Source of the DNA: Kofleriaceae bacterium
Lineage (GTDB): Bacteria; Myxococcota_A; Polyangia; Haliangiales; Haliangiaceae
Direction: 5' to 3'
Length of the DNA stretch: 64,000 nt
NCBI GenBank assembly: GCA_020633495.1
Contig: JACKDR010000001.1
Span: 598,765 to 662,764 of the forward strand
This document shows positions 51,587-61,939 of the stretch, piece after piece. Every line of letters begins with the position of its first letter. The stretch's first letter is position 1. The position numbers and the translations under genes were made by a program. Below the pieces are notes generated by a model. The model searched no databases. It was not told the origin of the DNA and was given only the letters and a program-made list of their open reading frames with translations.

Positions 51587-52479
51587 CAGCGACCGACTCC
51601 GTGGGTGGGCGAACCGGCGCCACGTCGACGCCGGAGGTAGTGCGCGAGGGTCAGGACGCCGAGCAACAACGTGACGAACACGGCGGCCCCGTACTTCATG
51701 AGACGCACGCCCATCCGGGCGTGCGAGTTCTTGGCAGGATCGTAGTGGAAGCAGCGCTGCAGGAACCCGACCGACGCCGACGGCTCGGCGGTGCCGGCGC
51801 GCAGCAGCGAGGTCGTGACGTCGCCCGGCGGGTAGTCGATGCCCAGCAGGTAGCGGGTGACGACGCCCGACGGCGACAGGAAGATCAGCGCCGCCGGGTG
51901 CGCCCACTCGGCGCGCTCCGGGACGTACTCGAAGTGGAAGCCGACGGTGTCGGCGAGCTCGCGGATCGCCGTCTGGTCGCCGTCGGTGGCCGCGACCAGG
52001 AAGGTCCAGCCGCCGGCGGCGGTGGTGGCGCGCAGCTTGGCGTCGTGGTCGCCGAGCTTGTCGAGGTAGTGGCCCCGGGTCTCGGCGGCGCCGGCCGGCG
52101 TCTCCTTGGGCTCGATGATGACGGTGACCATGCGGAACTGCTGGCCCGGGGTCAGCGGCAGCTGGGGCAGCGCGCTGACCAGCGCGTTGAGCTGCAGGCT
52201 GCACAGCATGGGGCAGTTCGAGTAGTTGAAGGTCAGGAGCACCGGCAGGTCGCCGCGCACCAGGTCGCGGAGCGTGACGTCGTGGCCGTCCTGATCGCGA
52301 AAGCGCAGGTCCAGCGGGACCTGCGCGCCGAGCTTCTCGTCGAGCCGGATCGCGTCGACGCGGGCCGGCGCCGGCGTCACGACGTCGTCGCCGCGCGCCG
52401 CGGCCGGCGCGATCGCGACGGCGCCGAGCAGCGCGAGCCCGACGGCGAGCGCCCGCAGGTGGCGACCGCTAGGTGCCAT
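51586..52479 (-). CDS. SCO1/SenC copper chaperone
   Basis: 297 residues. A signal-like N-terminus (LRALAVGLALLGAVAIAPAAA), then a thioredoxin-like fold with the copper-binding Cys pair in FNYSNCPMLCSLQ and a distal His (AEWAHPAALIF). A C-terminal membrane helix (YGAAVFVTLLLGVLTLAHYL) follows, which is less usual. Sco proteins deliver or reduce copper for the CuA site in CoxB. The stop shares one base with the coxB start (TGATG), and the start lies inside the end of the upstream gene. Confidence 0.9.
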   Translation of the reverse strand: MAPSGRHLRALAVGLALLGAVAIAPAAARGDDVVTPAPARVDAIRLDEKLGAQVPLDLRFRDQDGHDVTLRDLVRGDLPVLLTFNYSNCPMLCSLQLNALVSALPQLPLTPGQQFRMVTVIIEPKETPAGAAETRGHYLDKLGDHDAKLRATTAAGGWTFLVAATDGDQTAIRELADTVGFHFEYVPERAEWAHPAALIFLSPSGVVTRYLLGIDYPPGDVTTSLLRAGTAEPSASVGFLQRCFHYDPAKNSHARMGVRLMKYGAAVFVTLLLGVLTLAHYLRRRRGAGSPTHGVGR

Positions 52480-53047
52480 CGCCTCGGTGGCGGCGGCGCC
52501 GCCTGCAGGCGCGGCGCCGGCCGGGCGGCGTCGCCGGCCGGTGCGGGACCGCGGCGCCGTCGGCCGGGGTGGTCGGAGCGGCGGCGCCGTCCGCCGGAGC
52601 AGCGGCGCCGTCGGCCGGGGTGGTGCCGTCGGCCGGGGCGGTGCCGTCGGCCGGGGCCGGCGCGGCGCCCGCGGGCGGCAGCGGCTGCGGCCGGCCGTAG
52701 ACCGGCAGGATCGTCGAGGTCGTCGACGGGTGGCCCGGGATCAGGTTGGCCGGGTCGCGCATCGCGTCGCGGACGACGAGCTCCATCGCGCGCTCGACCG
52801 GCACCTTGAACGTCGACGCCTCGGCGCCGCGGCGGTACTCGCCGACGTTCGACAGCTGCGACGCCTTGAGGCTGTTGCGCGCGTCGGTCTGGGCGGTGAA
52901 GCCGACCTGGGCGTGCTCGGCCGAGGTGTCGTTCATGTAGAACGCCTGCAGCGCGATGATCGAGACGTAGACCAGGACCGCACCGCAGATGCCGACGGTG
53001 ACGACCCCGATGATGTTGAGCTTGTCCGGGTTGCGGTGGTCCTGCAT
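52469..53047 (-). CDS. Small membrane protein of the ACIII-oxidase operon
   Basis: 192 residues. One membrane helix near the N-terminus (IIGVVTVGICGAVLVYVSIIAL), a globular segment of about 75 residues (FYMNDTSAEHAQVGF, RAMELVVRDAMRDPANLIPG) and a Pro/Ala/Asp-rich tail that ends very basic. The basic tail may be out of frame, since an alternative frame is Ala/Pro-like, but this cannot be settled. The place between actF and sco suggests a subunit or assembly factor of Alternative Complex III, perhaps analogous to ActG, or of the supercomplex; no clear homology seen. Confidence 0.7.
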   Translation of the reverse strand: MQDHRNPDKLNIIGVVTVGICGAVLVYVSIIALQAFYMNDTSAEHAQVGFTAQTDARNSLKASQLSNVGEYRRGAEASTFKVPVERAMELVVRDAMRDPANLIPGHPSTTSTILPVYGRPQPLPPAGAAPAPADGTAPADGTTPADGAAAPADGAAAPTTPADGAAVPHRPATPPGRRRACRRRRRHRGDGT

Positions 53048-53054
53048 CGGATCC

Positions 53055-54338
53055 TCAGTAGTTCTCGAAGCCGAGCGACGGCCCCAGCATCGGGTCCTTG
53101 ACCGGGACCAGGTTGCCCTTCATCCGGGTGCCGACGAAGCCGACGAAGACCGCCGTCATGCCGAGCCAGATGACGATCGACTGCCACACCGCCTGGACGT
53201 GGTGGGTCTCGAGCGGGCCGCTGAGCGGACCGGTGACGCGGCCGTGGGTGACGCCCCAGGTCGCGTTGGGCATGACGTTCCAGTACAGGTCGACCCAGTG
53301 GAAGACCAGGCACCACACCGCCAGGATCATGAAGACCGGCAGCACGCGCTTGGTCCAGCGCGACATCAGCAGGACGTACGGGATCAGCCACTGGCCGAGG
53401 AGCACCGCGATCGACCAGTTGGTCCAGTCGGTGAACATCCGGTACTTGTAGAAGACGATCTCCTCCGGGATGTTCGCGTACCAGATCAGCATGAACTGGG
53501 AGAACGCGGTGTAGGCCCAGAAGAAGATGAAGCCGAACAGCAGCTTGCCGAGGTCGTGGTAGTGCTCGGTGGTGACCGAGTGGGTCAGGCGGCCGGTCTT
53601 CTGGATCGACCGGGTCAGGATCGCGAGGAACGCGTAGGCGCCGATCATCGCGCCGCCGTAGATGTTGACGCTGTAGATCGTCGAGTACCACTTGGGTGAC
53701 AGCGACATGCCCAGGTCGAAGCCGGCGAAGACGGTGGTCAGCGCGAACACCAGGGTGCCCGGACCGGCCGCGATGCGCATGCGCTCGCTCAGCTTGGCGT
53801 CACCGCTCTCGTCCTGCGCCCGGGACTGCTTGGCGAACCACCAGGCCAGCCCCGAGTAGATGAGCATGTAGATGACGTAGCGGATCGCGAAGACGTTGGG
53901 GTCGAGCCAGCCGCCCTTGCCCACCATGTGGTGGTCGAGGTGCTGCCACTCGTGCGGCTGGGCCTTGAAGTAGTCCCAGTAGAAGAGGTTGTGGTTGCCG
54001 GCGAGCATCGGGAGGATGAACCCGAGGCCGAGCAGGCCGAGCAGCGGGAACGTCAGCGCGACGTTCTCGGCGATGCGGCGCACGACCGTGCTCCACCGCG
54101 CCCGCGACAGGTGGTGGATCAGGACGAAGAACAGGCAGCCGACCGCGATGCTCCAGACGAACAGCCACGCGGTGAGGTAGCCGTACTGGAAGATCCGCGC
54201 GCCGTTGTCCTTGGGGCCGAGCAGGTAGGCGACGACGATCAGCACCAGCCCGAGAGGGATGCCGATCTTGGCCATCTGGCCGCCGATCTTGCCGGCCTTG
54301 ACCTTCTCGTCGGGATGGAGCGTGTGGGTTGCGCTCAT
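53055..54338 (-). CDS. actF: Alternative Complex III subunit ActF (NrfD-like)
   Basis: 427 residues with about ten membrane helices. It begins with a cytoplasmic HPDEKVKAGKIGG, then GLVLIVVAYLLG, and includes LAGNHNLFYWDYF, FAGFDLGMSLSPKWYSTIY, LTHSVTTEHYHDLGKLLFGFIFFWAYTAFSQFMLIWYANIPEE, the typical ActF stretch. ActF is one of the two NrfD/PsrC-type quinol subunits. The end of the protein reads MKGNLVPVKDPMLGPSLGFENY. Spacing to actDE is 18 bp and to the next gene 7 bp. Confidence 0.92.
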   Translation of the reverse strand: MSATHTLHPDEKVKAGKIGGQMAKIGIPLGLVLIVVAYLLGPKDNGARIFQYGYLTAWLFVWSIAVGCLFFVLIHHLSRARWSTVVRRIAENVALTFPLLGLLGLGFILPMLAGNHNLFYWDYFKAQPHEWQHLDHHMVGKGGWLDPNVFAIRYVIYMLIYSGLAWWFAKQSRAQDESGDAKLSERMRIAAGPGTLVFALTTVFAGFDLGMSLSPKWYSTIYSVNIYGGAMIGAYAFLAILTRSIQKTGRLTHSVTTEHYHDLGKLLFGFIFFWAYTAFSQFMLIWYANIPEEIVFYKYRMFTDWTNWSIAVLLGQWLIPYVLLMSRWTKRVLPVFMILAVWCLVFHWVDLYWNVMPNATWGVTHGRVTGPLSGPLETHHVQAVWQSIVIWLGMTAVFVGFVGTRMKGNLVPVKDPMLGPSLGFENY

Positions 54339-54356
54339 GGTGATCCTCCTCGACCT

Positions 54357-55832
54357 TCAGCGAAGCTCGCCGCGCCGGTCGGCCGGCACGTCGTCGAGGG
54401 TCGCGTTCTGGCTGCGCTCGAGCGCCCGCACGTACATGACGATCGCCCAGCGGTCGTCGACCGGGATCTGGGACGCGTAGCCCTGCATCGTGTTGAAGCC
54501 GTTCGAGATGGTGTTGAAGAGCTGGCCGTTCGGCATCGTGACGACGCCGGCCTTGGCGTCGACCAGGTTGCGGGCCGGCCAGGCGCCGCCGAGCTTCTTG
54601 ACCCGCTCCGAGACGATGCCCGCGCCCTGGCCGTCGTAGCCGTGGCACGGGGTGCAGTAGATCTCGAAGCGCTGCTTGCCGCGGGCCACCAGCGCCTCGC
54701 TGACGTCGATCTGCCGGGGCAGGCCGGTGATCCACTGGCCGGCCTCGATGCCCTGGTAGAACGCGGTGTCCGACTTGACGTAGCGGTCGTCGTCGCACGG
54801 CAGCGACGAGCCGCTCGAGCAGGTCGCGACGGTGCCGGCGATCTCGCCGCGGTTGGCCCGGCCGTCGGGGAACTCGTCGAACGCGCTGTCCGACTTGGCC
54901 CGGGGCTGGAAGTCCATGTCGCCGAAGATGTGCCAGTGCGGCTGGCTCGACTTCGACGCCCGCGCCTTGAAGATCAGCGCGAACGGGATCAGCGCCATGA
55001 CCGTGGTCGCGATGATCACGCCCCACAGCCACCTCGGCATGACCTTGGCGGCCGGGTCCGGATCCAGGAACGCGGGCTCGACCTCGGTCGCGCCGGCCTT
55101 CTTGAGCAGCTCGGTGGTGCGGTCGAGATCGAAGCGCCGGTCGCGGGCCTCGATGCCGAGCATGAAGCCGTCGTCGGTGACCTTGGTGAAGCGGTCGAGC
55201 CGGAACAGCGGGTGCCACACCTGCGGCAGCTTGTTGAAGATCCACATCCCGAAGAACGTGGTCAGCACGGCCGCGAGGATCGTGGTCTCGAACGCGATCG
55301 GCACGTTGGCCGGGATCGACCACGCCGGCTTGCCGGACACGTTCCACGGCCAGTTGTACGCGTTCATCCACCACTGGAGGAACGCGCCACCGACGGTGCC
55401 GGCGAAGCCGCCGCAGAACACGACGATCGGCAGCACCGTGCGCTTGATGCCCATGGCGTCGTCGATGCCGTGGACCGGGAACGGCGAGTAGCAGTCGAAC
55501 TCGGTGTAGCCCGCGTCCTTGACCTTGCGCGCCGCCTTGACCAGGCCGCCCGGGGTGTCGAACTCGGCCAGCACGCCGTAGAGCTCGCCCTGGGCGGAGG
55601 CGCCGTGGTCGTCATCGTCGTGGCCGCCGTGGTCGTCGTCGGCCGACTCGTCGCCACCCTCGTCGTCGCCGGCATCGTCGCCCGCGTCGTCGTGGTCGGC
55701 GGAGCCGCCCGAGGTCTCGACCTCGGCGTCCTCGTCGTGGTCGGCGTCGGACGCGTCCGCCGGCGCGGCCTTGGCCTCGCCCTTGAGCGCCTCGTCGGCC
55801 TCGGTGGTCTTGTCGTCTTCGTTGGAAGCCAT
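54357..55832 (-). CDS. ActD-ActE fusion: DUF3341 membrane protein joined to cytochrome c
   Basis: 491 residues. A 75-residue N-terminal extension is extremely rich in Asp, Glu, Ala and His. The ActD part (DUF3341) covers about 80-255: LYGVLAEFDTPGGLVKAARKV, CYSPFPVHGID, two membrane helices and LPQVWHPLFRLDRFTKVTDDGFML. After another helix (about 270-290) the ActE part carries KSDTAFYQGIE and one heme c site CTPCH (about 404-408) with a candidate Met in VTMPNGQLFNT. Normally actD and actE are separate genes. Both frames are continuous, so this is a true in-frame fusion in the assembly. Confidence 0.9.
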   Translation of the reverse strand: MASNEDDKTTEADEALKGEAKAAPADASDADHDEDAEVETSGGSADHDDAGDDAGDDEGGDESADDDHGGHDDDDHGASAQGELYGVLAEFDTPGGLVKAARKVKDAGYTEFDCYSPFPVHGIDDAMGIKRTVLPIVVFCGGFAGTVGGAFLQWWMNAYNWPWNVSGKPAWSIPANVPIAFETTILAAVLTTFFGMWIFNKLPQVWHPLFRLDRFTKVTDDGFMLGIEARDRRFDLDRTTELLKKAGATEVEPAFLDPDPAAKVMPRWLWGVIIATTVMALIPFALIFKARASKSSQPHWHIFGDMDFQPRAKSDSAFDEFPDGRANRGEIAGTVATCSSGSSLPCDDDRYVKSDTAFYQGIEAGQWITGLPRQIDVSEALVARGKQRFEIYCTPCHGYDGQGAGIVSERVKKLGGAWPARNLVDAKAGVVTMPNGQLFNTISNGFNTMQGYASQIPVDDRWAIVMYVRALERSQNATLDDVPADRRGELR

Positions 55833-55855
55833 GATCTGGTTCCCTCGTCCTGACC

Positions 55856-57221
<1,366 letters not shown>

Positions 57222-57244
<23 letters not shown>

Positions 57245-60200
57245 GGCTACCCGTGCTCTCGAGCTTGGGGTTGGGGTTGCGCACGCGGGCGAGGTGACGG
57301 GTCCGCGGCTTGGTGTTGTACTCGTCGTTGAGGAGCGAGTAGGCGCGCCGGTCCTCGTGCAGCCGCCGGACCCGGCTCTTGGGGTCGTTGCGGTCGCCGA
57401 AGACGATGGCCTCGGTCGGGCACGCCGCCTGGCACGCGGTCACGATCTCGCCGTCGACCAGCTCGCGCCGCTCGTTCTTGGCGTTGATCTTGGCGTTCTG
57501 GATCCGCTGCACGCAGTACGTGCACTTCTCCATGACGCCGCGGTGCCGGACCGTGACCTCGGGGTTGAACAGCAGGCGCCGCACCTTGTTGCGGGCCTCG
57601 CGGTACTCCTTGTTGTAGTCGAAGAAGTTGAACCGCCGGACCCGGTAGGTGCAGTTGTTGAGGCAGTACCGCGTGCCGATGCAGCGGTTGTAGATCATGT
57701 CGTTGAGGCCCTCCGAGGTGTGGAGGGTCGCGCCGACCGGACAGACCTGCTCGCAGGGCGCGTTCTCGCAGTGCACGCAGCCGATCGGCTGGTGGACGAT
57801 CTCGGGATCGTCGGGCGAGCCCGAGAAGTAGCGGTCGATGCGGATCCAGTGCATCTCGCGCTTCATCATGACGTTGGTCTTGCCGACCACCGGCACGTTG
57901 TTCTCGCTCTGGCAGGCCACCATGCAGGCGTTGCAGCCGGTGCAGGTGCCGAGGTCGATCGCCATCGCCCAGGCGTGGACCTTGTCCTCGGGGTAGCCGT
58001 CCTCGCCGGTCTTCTCCTTGAAGAGCGACACCAGCGGGAACGCCGGGTCCTCCTCGGCGCGCCACTTGGCGTCCTTGATCTCGTCGTGGGTGGTCTCGCG
58101 AACCAGCATCGGCAGCCGGTTCTTGATGCCCCACTGCGCGACGTCCTTCTTGAGCGGCGCCCGGATGTCCCAGTGCTCCTGCACCGACGCGAGCTGGAAG
58201 CTCTTGCCGGTCGCGGTCACGGTGCAGCCCGCGGCCATGTCGTGGGCGGCCGAGGCGCGCACCTGGTAGGTGTCGAAGCCCCGCTTGTCCTTGCCGTCAC
58301 CGCCGTGGCGGCCGGCCGAGGTGCGACCGCCGCCGAGCACCAGGGTCACCGAGTACGGCGCCTGGCCCGGCATCGTGTAGCAGGCGACCTCCATCTCGCG
58401 GTCGCCGACCTTGACCTTGATCAGGCTGTCGTTCTTGAGCCCGAGGTCCTTGGCGGTCGACGGGCCGACCATCGCGTAGTTGTCCCAGGTGACCTTGGTC
58501 AGGAAGTCCGGGGTCTCCTGCAGCCACACGTTGTTGGCGAAGCGGCCGTCCCACAGCTGCATCGACGGCGCCCACACCACCTCGAGGTTGCCGTTGGCGA
58601 CCCGGGTGCCGCCCTTCTGGCTGTCGGTGAGGGTCATCGGCGGCAGCTGGTTGACCGCGATGCCGGTGGCGACCGGCAGCGCGGTGCCCGGCACGAAGCC
58701 GTCGTGCAGCGCGGCGCGCCAGGTGACCGACGGGCGGAGCTCGTCGAACGTCGCCTTGACCGCGGCGAAGCCGTCGGGCTCGCTGCCGGTCAAGAGCTGC
58801 AGCATCTCGAGGATCGAGACGCTGGCGTACATCGGCTCGATCAGCGGCTGGGCCAGCGTGATCGTGCCGTCGTAGGTGCGGACGTCGTTCCAGGCCTCGA
58901 GGTAGTGCGACCGCGGCACGTGCCAGGTCGTCTTCTTCGAGGTCTCGTCCTCCCACTGCGACAGGTGGACCGAGGTCTGGACGTTGGCCAGCGCGCCCGC
59001 GAAGTCGAGGTCGGCCGGGGCGTCGTAGACCGGGTTGGCGCCCAGGATGAACAGGTAGTCGACCTGCTTGTCGTGGAGCTCGCGGGTCAGGCGGACCAGG
59101 CCCTCGAGGTGATCCGGCCGCTGCGGCTCGGGATCCTCGAGGTACTCGACCGTCGAGCCCACCGCGCCGAGCGCGAAGTTGATCTTCGCGACCAGGGCGT
59201 GGACCGCCGCCGGCTGGCGGCGGCCGGCGATGACGATCGCGCGGCCGCGGTTGCCGGCCAGCTCCTCGGCCATGACGTCGAGGAAGTGGGCGATCTTGTC
59301 CTCGGCGAGGAACTCGGCGCCGGGGCCGGCGCCGCCGCTCAGCTTGGCCTCGAGGGCCATCGCGAACGGCAGGATCAGCTCCGAGCGCAGCGGCAGCCGG
59401 TGGTCGGCGACCGCGCCCGTCGAGGTGAACGTGCTCTCGATCGAGTAGAGGCGGCCCATGACGCCTTCGCCCAGGCTCGACCGCTCGAGGCGGCGGGCCC
59501 GCGCCCAGTCGCGCGACATGCGCAGCGCGGCGGGGTGCTCGACGAAGATGTCGCCGTCGAGGACGACGACCGTGCGGGCGCGATCGAGGTGCGGCAGCGG
59601 CCGCACCGGCTTGCCGAACGCGGCGCGCAGGCCGGCGCGCTCGTTGTCGAACGAGACCGGCTCCCAGTCGACCCAGCGGGCGCCGGGCAGCGACTGGGCG
59701 ACCTCGGCCCGCATCCGGGCGACGGTGGGCGACGACGTCGCCTCCGACAGGATCCGGACCCGGCCGCCGCGGCTGCGCAGGTTGGCGCGCTCGCCGTCGA
59801 GCCAGGCGCGGAAGTCCTCGATCGTGGCGCCGGCGCCGTCCTTGAGGACGGTGCGCGACCGATCGGGGTCGTACATCTCGAGGATCGTGGCCTGCGCCAG
59901 CGGCGACGACGAGCCGTGACGCTCGGTGCCGATGACCGTGCCGCCGCCCGCGAACGGGTGCGCCGCGTTGCCGTCGACCTTGATCGGGCGGCCCTCGAAG
60001 GAGGTGGCGACCAGCGCCTGGCCGAAGCCGGCGAAGTCCCACGCGGTCGCGTAGTAGCGGGGCACGCCGGGGACCTCGTCCTCGGGGCGCCGGGCCAGCG
60101 GGACGATCTCCTCCTTCTCGTAGCGCTTGCAGCCCGCGCCGGCGACGCCGACGAGGGCCATGCTCGCGCCCATGAGCTTGGCGAAGTTGCGGCGCGACAT

Positions 60201-60341
60201 CGGGTCGGCGACCTGGCTGTCGGCGCTGGTCTCGGGGAACTCGTGCTCGGCGCCGGGCGCCAGCTCGCCGCCGCGCTCCAGCTCGTCGAGGCTACGCCAG
60301 GTCCCGTCGCCGGGCTGATTGGTGTCGTTTAGCGATGACAT
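57222..60341 (-). CDS. actB: Alternative Complex III subunit ActB (fused B1/B2, iron-sulfur)
   Basis: 1039 residues from ATG 60341. A TAT-type signal (SRRNFAKLMGASMALVGV) may be followed by a lipobox-like AGAGC. The large N-terminal part (about 60-740) is like molybdopterin oxidoreductases but, as in known ActB, probably lacks the cofactor. The C-terminal ferredoxin part has four clusters: CTGCNACMVACQ, CVHCENAPCEQVC, CIGTRYCLNNC and CTYCVQRIQ with CQAACP. Known ActB has three 4Fe-4S and one 3Fe-4S cluster. It passes electrons between quinol subunits and ActA. It overlaps actA by 13 bp. Confidence 0.95.
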
Positions 60342-60973
60342 GTGGAGCAGTTCGTCGGCGGGTTGAGGTTGAGCTCCTTCATGACCTGGGCCCCTTCGCC
60401 CGGCGCGGGCTTGTAGCCCATCACCGTCACGAACTCGGGGCGCCGCAGCCGCGGAGCCGGGTTCCGGTGGCAGTCGAGGCACCAGCCCATCGTGAGCGGC
60501 GCTTCCTGTGACACCTTGACCATCCGATCGATGCGCCCGTGACACTGCTCGCAGCCGACGCCGCGGGTCACGTGAGCGCTGTGGTTGAAGTAGACGTAGT
60601 CGGGCAGGTCGTGGACGCGCACCCACCGCACCGGCGCGACGCCGGCGAACGCCTCGCGCACCGGCAGGAGCAACGGGCTCTCCGGCCGCACGCTGGCGTG
60701 GCAGTTCATGCACGTCGCGGCCGGCGGGATCGCGGCCTTCGCCGCCCGCTCGACCGTCGAGTGGCAGTACCGGCAATCGATGCCGAGCTCGCCGGCGTGC
60801 AGCGCGTGGCTGTACGGGACCGGCTGGTCGGGCTGATAGCCGATGCGGATGGCCTTGCCGTCACTGACGCCGAAGGCGATCAGCAAGACCAGGTAGACCG
60901 GCGCGCCGAGGATGAGAAGGCGTGTCGCCTTCTTCAGCGTCTGGGTCCATTCGGGGAAGATCACACGAGACAT
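60329..60973 (-). CDS. actA: Alternative Complex III subunit ActA (pentaheme cytochrome c)
   Basis: 214 residues. One membrane helix near the N-terminus (LLILGAPVYLVLLIAFGV), then five CxxCH heme sites: CRYCH, CMNCH, CEQCH, CLDCH and CSTCH (the last at the C-terminus). Five hemes match ActA. First gene of the operon; start ATG 60973 gives MSRVIFPEW. Electrons from ActB flow here and on to ActE or other cytochromes. Confidence 0.96.
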   Translation of the reverse strand: MSRVIFPEWTQTLKKATRLLILGAPVYLVLLIAFGVSDGKAIRIGYQPDQPVPYSHALHAGELGIDCRYCHSTVERAAKAAIPPAATCMNCHASVRPESPLLLPVREAFAGVAPVRWVRVHDLPDYVYFNHSAHVTRGVGCEQCHGRIDRMVKVSQEAPLTMGWCLDCHRNPAPRLRRPEFVTVMGYKPAPGEGAQVMKELNLNPPTNCSTCHR

Positions 60974-61407
60974 GGTTGGTTCCCTGCTCCAGGCAGCGAC
61001 GAGGATCGGGGACGCCGCAGTGCGGCGACCTCAATCACCACATCGAGGTCGAGCGGCGCAAGCAGTGCTGGACGGAATCTCCGGGATGAAAAACACGCGG
61101 GGAGATCGATCGGGACAGATCGACGATTCAGTTCGAGAAGGTCGGGACGGACCTGCGATGCCGCTTTTCGCTCAGGCGACGCCGCAACGGGCTGCGGCAT
61201 TTTGCTCGCGTCGAGGTCCGCGCAGTGATTGCAGGGCGCTCGAAGTGGTTCGTGCGACGATTCACCGCACGAATCCGGTGATTCTGAGCGGATGCGCGCC
61301 GGGTGACCGCGGCGCGGTCAGGGCGCGGGTTCTGCGCGCTCCCCGGATGCGGCAGATCGCCGCAGTCGGGGTTGCCGTACCACGGTGGCGCGAGGAAGAT
61401 GCGGGGG
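60974..61407. promoter_or_regulatory. Upstream region of the ACIII operon
   Basis: 434 bp between divergent actA and the small plus-strand gene. It is less GC-rich than its surroundings at 61081-61310 and should carry the actA promoter, but I could not pick one. A short hairpin GCCGCA-ACGGGC-TGCGGC followed by ATTTT (61183-61204) is visible on the plus strand. No gene supported. Confidence 0.4.
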
Positions 61408-61800
61408 ATGGCCGGCGACGATCCGCGTGACCGCGAGCCCGGCCCCGGCGGGCCGGCGCAGCCGGAGGTCGAGGTCGTCGACGCGCCGCCGCGCGACGCG
61501 TCGGGAGCGGCGGCCCCGGGCGAGGTCACCCGGTCGGCGGGGCAGGCGCTGCGGCGGGACCCCGACGACGACCTGCCGGTGGTGGCGCGGCTGGTGGTCG
61601 AGATCCGCAGCGACGGCAAGCGGACCGTGGCCCGCGGCGGCCTCGAGGACCTGAGCACCGGCCAGCGGGTGACGATCGACGCCCGCGGCAACTCGCCGGC
61701 GCAGCTGGCGGTGGCCCTGGCGCGGTCGATGTTCAAGCTGCCGCAGCTGGCGCGGACCACGGTGCGCGGCCTGCTGGGCCGCGGCAAGCGCGGCGGCTAG
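61408..61800 (+). CDS. Hypothetical protein
   Basis: About 130 residues from ATG 61408 (ATG 61399, closer to GAGGAAG, is an alternative). The first half is Pro/Ala/Asp-rich and disordered. The second half (DDLPVVARLVVEIRSDGKRTVARGGLEDLSTGQRVTIDAR) looks like a small beta structure followed by a helix (SPAQLAVALARSMFKL) and a basic end. No family recognised. Confidence 0.6.
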   Translation: MAGDDPRDREPGPGGPAQPEVEVVDAPPRDASGAAAPGEVTRSAGQALRRDPDDDLPVVARLVVEIRSDGKRTVARGGLEDLSTGQRVTIDARGNSPAQLAVALARSMFKLPQLARTTVRGLLGRGKRGG

Positions 61801-61801
61801 A

Positions 61802-61931
61802 GCGCATCTCACAACCGGGTCGCGCCGCTCGCTTCGCTCACGCCGAGCGGAGCCCGAGCGGCGAAGCCGCGAGGGCGCAGTCGAGGCGGCGGGCCGCGGC
61901 CTTCGGGGTGAGCGAGGTCGTGAGATGCGCG
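61802..61931. repeat. Long inverted repeat between convergent genes
   Basis: GCGCATCTCACAAC (61802-61815) pairs with GTCGTGAGATGCGC (61917-61930) with one mismatch, enclosing about 100 bp that includes the dispersed repeat at 61836-61899. It lies between the convergent 61800 and 61940 gene ends and could act as a bidirectional barrier; no T-run is present. Confidence 0.6.
61836..61899. repeat. 64-bp dispersed repeat, copy B
   Basis: Ungapped match to 31369-31432 with about six mismatches. It is placed inside a larger inverted repeat, unlike copy A. Confidence 0.8.
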
Positions 61932-61939
61932 CTGGGCGA

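Noticed and set aside
60961..61200. Small minus-strand gene of 79 codons upstream of actA
   Set aside because: No conserved sequence, no ribosome-binding site, and it overlaps the actA start and its likely promoter.
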